In this document: positions 6,801-9,449 of the stretch, one piece after another
How positions within the stretch are numbered: the stretch's first letter is position 1
Layout: each line of letters begins with the position of its first letter
Origin: Marinosulfonomonas sp.
GTDB taxonomy: Bacteria; Pseudomonadota; Alphaproteobacteria; Rhodobacterales; Rhodobacteraceae
Length of the DNA: 9,449 nucleotides
Reading direction: 5' to 3'
NCBI GenBank assembly: GCA_022712735.1
Contig: JAFLKA010000036.1
Coordinates: 1 to 9,449 of the forward strand
Made by a program: the position numbers and the translations under genes
The notes under the pieces: generated by a model
The model's database searches: none
The model's input: only the letters and a program-made list of their open reading frames with translations
Told to the model about the DNA's origin: nothing

Positions 6801-9080
6801 TCACCCGTAATGCGCCACCGGTGTCCCTGCCAGCGCCGACATGTTCAACAACCCGCGGGCGGTGATCGACGGGGTGACGATGTGGGCGCGGTTGCCCATG
6901 CCCATCAGGGTCGGCCCGACCTCGAGCCCCATGCCGCGCACTTTCAGGATGTTGCGCACGCCGGATGCAGCGTCGGTGTTGGCGAATATCAGAACGTTTG
7001 CGGCCCCTTCAAAACGGGCCTCGGGGAAGATGCGGGCGCGCAGTTCAGCATCAAGGGCGGCGTCGATGTGCATCTCGCCCTCGTACTCAAAATCACGTGG
7101 TTCGGCGTCGAGGATTTCAAGAGCGGCGCGCATCCGGTTACCAGTGTCACAATTCAGGTTGCCGAATTGCGAATAGGAACACAGCGCGATTTTCGGGTTC
7201 ACCCCGAAGCGGTGCACATGGCGGGCAGCCGCAATCACCGATCCTGCGATCTGTTCCGGCGTGGGCTCGGGGTTTACATGGGTGTCGGCGATAAACAGTG
7301 GCCCATCCTCGAGGATCATCAGTGACAATGCACCGATCGGTTTCAGATCAGGGGTGCCAAGGATCTGGTCCACGTAATTCAGATGCCACAGATATTGGCC
7401 GAAGGTGCCACAAATCAGACTGTCAGCGTCCCCGCGATGCACCATGATGGCACCGATTGCGGTGGTGTTGGTGCGCATGATTGCTTTGGCCAGATCGGGG
7501 GTGATGCCACGCCGCGCCATCAGCTTGTGATAGCTGCCCCAGTAGTCTCGATAACGCGGATCATCCTGCGGGTTGACCAGCTCAAAATCCTGTCCGGCTG
7601 TCATCTGTAATCCGGCCTCTTTACAGCGCCACTCAATCACCTCGGGGCGGCCAATCAGGATTGGCATATCGGTGGTTTCGTCCAGCATGGCGCTGGCGGC
7701 TCGCAGCACGCGCTCGTCCTCGCCCTCGGCAAAAACGATGCGCCGCGTGGTGGTGCGGGCGGCCTCGAACACTGGGCGCATGATCAGGGCGGATTTGAAC
7801 ACCGAGCTATCGAGCTTTTGTTTATAGGCCTCCAGATCGGTGATCGGTTTCTTGGCCACGCCGGTTTCGGTGGCGGCCTGCACAACGGCGCTGGCGACCA
7901 CGCCCATCAGGCGCGGATCAAACGGTTTGGGGATCAGATAATCGGGGCCAAACGTCATCTGTTCGCCTTTATAGGCGGCGGCGGCTTCGGCGGATGTGGT
8001 CTCGCGGGCAAGGGCTGCGATGCCCTTGATGCAGGCCAGTTGCATTTCGTCGTTTATCTCGGTTGCGCCTGCATCCAGTGCGCCGCGAAAGATGAAAGGG
8101 AAACACAGTACATTGTTGACTTGATTGGGGAAATCAGACCGTCCCGTGGCAATGATCGCGTCGGGTGCGACGCTGCGCACTTCTTCGGGCATGATTTCAG
8201 GCGTCGGGTTGGCCAGCGCAAAAATGATTGGTTTGTCGGCCATTTTTGCGACCATTTCAGATTTCAAAACGCCAGGGCCGGACAGGCCGAGGAACAGATC
8301 GGCCCCGTCAATCACCTGATCCAGTGTGCGTAGGTCGCTCGCCTGTGCATACTCCGCCTTTTGAGGCGTCATTTCCTCGGTTCGGCCCTCGTAAACCAGC
8401 CCCTTGATGTCACAGAGCCAGACATTTTCGCGCTTCACCCCCAGTTTCAGCAGCATGTTCAAACAGGCAATGCCCGCCGCCCCGCCGCCGGTTGAAACGA
8501 TCTTGATGTCGGCAAAATCCTTGCCGGTCACATGCAGCGCGTTGGTGGCCGCAGCGCCCACCACAATCGCGGTGCCATGTTGATCATCGTGAAACACCGG
8601 GATGTTCATCCGCTCGCGGCACAGTTTTTCCACGATAAAGCAATCCGGCGCTTTGATATCTTCCAGATTGATTGCGCCAAAGGTCGGCTCAAGCGCGCAA
8701 ACGATGTCGGCGATGCGCTCAGGGTCACTCTCGTTCAACTCGATATCAAAGCAGTCGATATTGGCGAATTTCTTGAACAGAACCGCCTTGCCTTCCATCA
8801 CCGGTTTTGACGCCAGCGCACCGATATTTCCCAGCCCCAGAACGGCGGACCCGTTGGTGACCACGGCCACCAGATTGCCCTTTGCGGTGTATCTGTTTGC
8901 CGCTTCAGGATCGTCCTTGATCTCCAGACAGGCTTCGGCGACGCCGGGGGAATAGGCCAGCGCGAGGTCTTGGCCGTTTGCCATCGGTTTGGTCGCACGG
9001 ATTTCCAGTTTGCCGGGTTTCGGATACTCGTGATAGTCCAGCGCATCCTGTTTCAGGCGATTTTTGTGCGAATCTTTCAC
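6801..9080 (-). CDS. maeB: Malic enzyme with C-terminal phosphotransacetylase-like domain
   Basis: MaeB decarboxylates malate to pyruvate with reduction of NAD(P)+, probably NADP+. The 759-residue product has three parts. The malic N-terminal domain (about 15-160) carries [10 protein letters not shown] with Tyr43, [15 protein letters not shown] with the probable catalytic Lys92, and [12 protein letters not shown] and HDDQHGT with metal-ligand acids (Glu140, Asp141, Asp165). The NAD(P)-binding domain (about 165-400) has TGGGAAG (197-203) and [16 protein letters not shown]-like domain (about 435-755) follows. The last lacks the Ser-Thr-Ala-Asp/Arg active-site signature of real phosphotransacetylases; [17 protein letters not shown] stands there. 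That fits the regulatory, acetyl-CoA-sensing role known for such fusions. The start is GTG at 9080, with AAAGGA eight bases upstream in the loop of a small GCAAA/TTTGC hairpin (9084-9097). It may be cotranscribed with prpE, since no terminator is evident after it. Confidence 0.96.
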   Translation of the reverse strand: MKDSHKNRLKQDALDYHEYPKPGKLEIRATKPMANGQDLALAYSPGVAEACLEIKDDPEAANRYTAKGNLVAVVTNGSAVLGLGNIGALASKPVMEGKAVLFKKFANIDCFDIELNESDPERIADIVCALEPTFGAINLEDIKAPDCFIVEKLCRERMNIPVFHDDQHGTAIVVGAAATNALHVTGKDFADIKIVSTGGGAAGIACLNMLLKLGVKRENVWLCDIKGLVYEGRTEEMTPQKAEYAQASDLRTLDQVIDGADLFLGLSGPGVLKSEMVAKMADKPIIFALANPTPEIMPEEVRSVAPDAIIATGRSDFPNQVNNVLCFPFIFRGALDAGATEINDEMQLACIKGIAALARETTSAEAAAAYKGEQMTFGPDYLIPKPFDPRLMGVVASAVVQAATETGVAKKPITDLEAYKQKLDSSVFKSALIMRPVFEAARTTTRRIVFAEGEDERVLRAASAMLDETTDMPILIGRPEVIEWRCKEAGLQMTAGQDFELVNPQDDPRYRDYWGSYHKLMARRGITPDLAKAIMRTNTTAIGAIMVHRGDADSLICGTFGQYLWHLNYVDQILGTPDLKPIGALSLMILEDGPLFIADTHVNPEPTPEQIAGSVIAAARHVHRFGVNPKIALCSYSQFGNLNCDTGNRMRAALEILDAEPRDFEYEGEMHIDAALDAELRARIFPEARFEGAANVLIFANTDAASGVRNILKVRGMGLEVGPTLMGMGNRAHIVTPSITARGLLNMSALAGTPVAHYG

Positions 9081-9101
9081 GTGGCAAATCCTTTTGCTGG
9101 T

Positions 9102-9139
9102 AAACTAGTTTAATACTAAACTAGTTTTAATTTGGGCAA
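9102..9139 (-). promoter_or_regulatory. Putative maeB promoter overlapped by two AAACTAGTTT palindromes
   Basis: The 10-bp palindrome AAACTAGTTT occurs twice, at 9102-9111 and 9118-9127, with centres 16 bp apart and six bases between. The first extends to a 12-bp palindrome (9101-9112). On the minus strand, TTGCCC (complement of 9134-9139) and TATTAA (complement of 9110-9115) are 18 bases apart and make a plausible -35/-10 pair. One palindrome would then cover the -10/start-site region and the other the spacer. This geometry is typical of repression by a dimeric regulator binding twice (TetR, LacI or MarR type). The regulator is not identifiable from the window. Confidence 0.5.
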
Positions 9140-9181
9140 ATAGCTACCCCTCAATAGGCCGCAAATGTGTCACTTGCAAAT
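9136..9181. promoter_or_regulatory. GCAAAT repeats in the maeB divergent spacer
   Basis: GCAAAT appears at 9136-9141, 9161-9166 and 9176-9181, with a fourth copy at 9084-9089 in the maeB leader. The copy at 9176 lies in CTTGCAAA (9173-9180), one base away from the TTTGCAAA element seen ahead of prpE. They could be degenerate sites for the same regulator. The +/- strand assignment and function are uncertain. Confidence 0.25.
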
Positions 9182-9228
9182 TATCTTGTAGCCGCCCAAG
9201 CTGCCTAAGTCCGAGGGGAGAGACCGAA

Positions 9229-9449
9229 ATGACCGAAATCCGTGCAGAAATACGTCTGGCAACCAAAGAGCTGCGCGATGACATTCCGTTTTTCACCAAC
9301 ACACTGAAAATGCGACTGGATATGATCTATCCGGCAGATAACCCGCAAGTGGCGGTGTTTTCGGGGCATGGGTTGCGGGTTCGGGTGGAAAAAGGCGCGG
9401 ATGAAGCGCCGGCGACCTTGCGCATACTAACCGATGATCCTGACGGGTT
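9229..9449 (+). CDS. N-terminal part of a VOC-like, probably VOC-cupin, protein (cut by window end)
   Basis: Only the first 73 residues are present and the frame runs off the right edge. The sequence begins MTEIRAEIRLATKELRDDIPFFTNTLKMRL, followed by VAVFSGHGLRVRVEKGA and LRILTDD. A helix with FFTNTLKMR, then short strands with an FSGHGLRVRVE core, resembles the first beta-alpha-beta-beta module of glyoxalase/VOC proteins. From memory, roseobacter proteins with this start continue into a C-terminal cupin domain; that part lies outside the window, so the fusion is inference. The substrate is unknown. The ATG at 9229 has a strong GAGGGGAG (9213-9220) eight bases upstream. The gene diverges from maeB over a 148-nt spacer and could share regulatory elements with it. 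Confidence 0.55.
   Translation, partial: MTEIRAEIRLATKELRDDIPFFTNTLKMRLDMIYPADNPQVAVFSGHGLRVRVEKGADEAPATLRILTDDPDG

Noticed and set aside
5791..6810. A 339-codon open frame on the plus strand, antisense to prpE
   Set aside because: It lies almost wholly inside the clear prpE coding region, its translation has no domain logic (His/Gly/Arg-rich, typical of antisense of GC-rich codons), and no ribosome binding site supports it.
7818..8333. A 171-codon open frame antisense to maeB
   Set aside because: It is a shadow of the malic enzyme frame, rich in Gly/His/Arg with no recognisable motif. maeB has strong family evidence across the same bases.
1..9449. Mobile elements, CRISPR arrays, prophage or defence genes
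   Set aside because: No transposase, integrase, repeat-spacer array, tRNA-linked attachment site or defence-type domain is visible on either strand. The genes are core-metabolism types.

Overview
The window looks like ordinary chromosome from an alphaproteobacterium, most likely a Rhodobacterales (roseobacter-type) species. The case rests on gene content: a DUF817 membrane protein, a 255-residue compact NAD kinase, a propionyl-CoA synthetase, a malic enzyme fused to a phosphotransacetylase-like domain, and a VOC/cupin-type protein start that resembles roseobacter proteins. Genes are tightly packed with fairly GC-rich coding sequence and AT-rich spacers. I see no tRNA or rRNA gene, insertion sequence, phage gene, CRISPR array or toxin/defence cassette.

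Layout. 2-190 (+): 3' end of a cytochrome b561-type membrane protein, whose stop codon overlaps that of the next gene. 187-945 (-): alpha/beta hydrolase. 1042-1410 (+): small tail-anchored membrane protein of unknown function, probably starting at TTG; its 3' end overlaps the next gene by 32 nt. 1379-2248 (-): DUF817 multi-pass membrane protein. 2258-2293 (-): strong intrinsic terminator for glyA. 2315-3607 (-): glyA. 3608-3784: divergent spacer. 3785-4552 (+): nadK. 4553-4791: AT-rich convergent spacer with a possible 35-codon ORF and a perfect 34-bp palindrome. 4792-6684 (-): prpE. 6685-6800: regulatory spacer with repeated TTTGCAAA-type motifs. 6801-9080 (-): maeB, starting at GTG. 9081-9228: divergent spacer with two identical palindromes over the predicted maeB promoter. 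9229-9449 (+): start of a VOC-like (probably VOC-cupin) protein cut by the window end.

How the genes fit together. prpE and maeB lie in the same direction, 116 nt apart, with no clear terminator between them. PrpE activates propionate to propionyl-CoA. Carbon from propionyl-CoA entering the TCA cycle as succinyl-CoA needs a route from C4 acids back to pyruvate, which malic enzyme supplies. The TTTGCAAA elements ahead of prpE match the motif type I recall for ScfR/RamB-family acyl-CoA-responsive regulators (PccR, MccR, RamB), which suggests a propionate/short-chain acyl-CoA circuit. glyA (one-carbon metabolism) and nadK (NADP supply) are housekeeping neighbours.

I did not find a convincing undescribed system. 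The points most worth a second look are regulatory DNA: the 34-bp palindrome, the paired operators ahead of maeB, the TTTGCAAA cluster, a hairpin over the prpE ribosome binding site, and a terminator placed directly ahead of the DUF817 gene.
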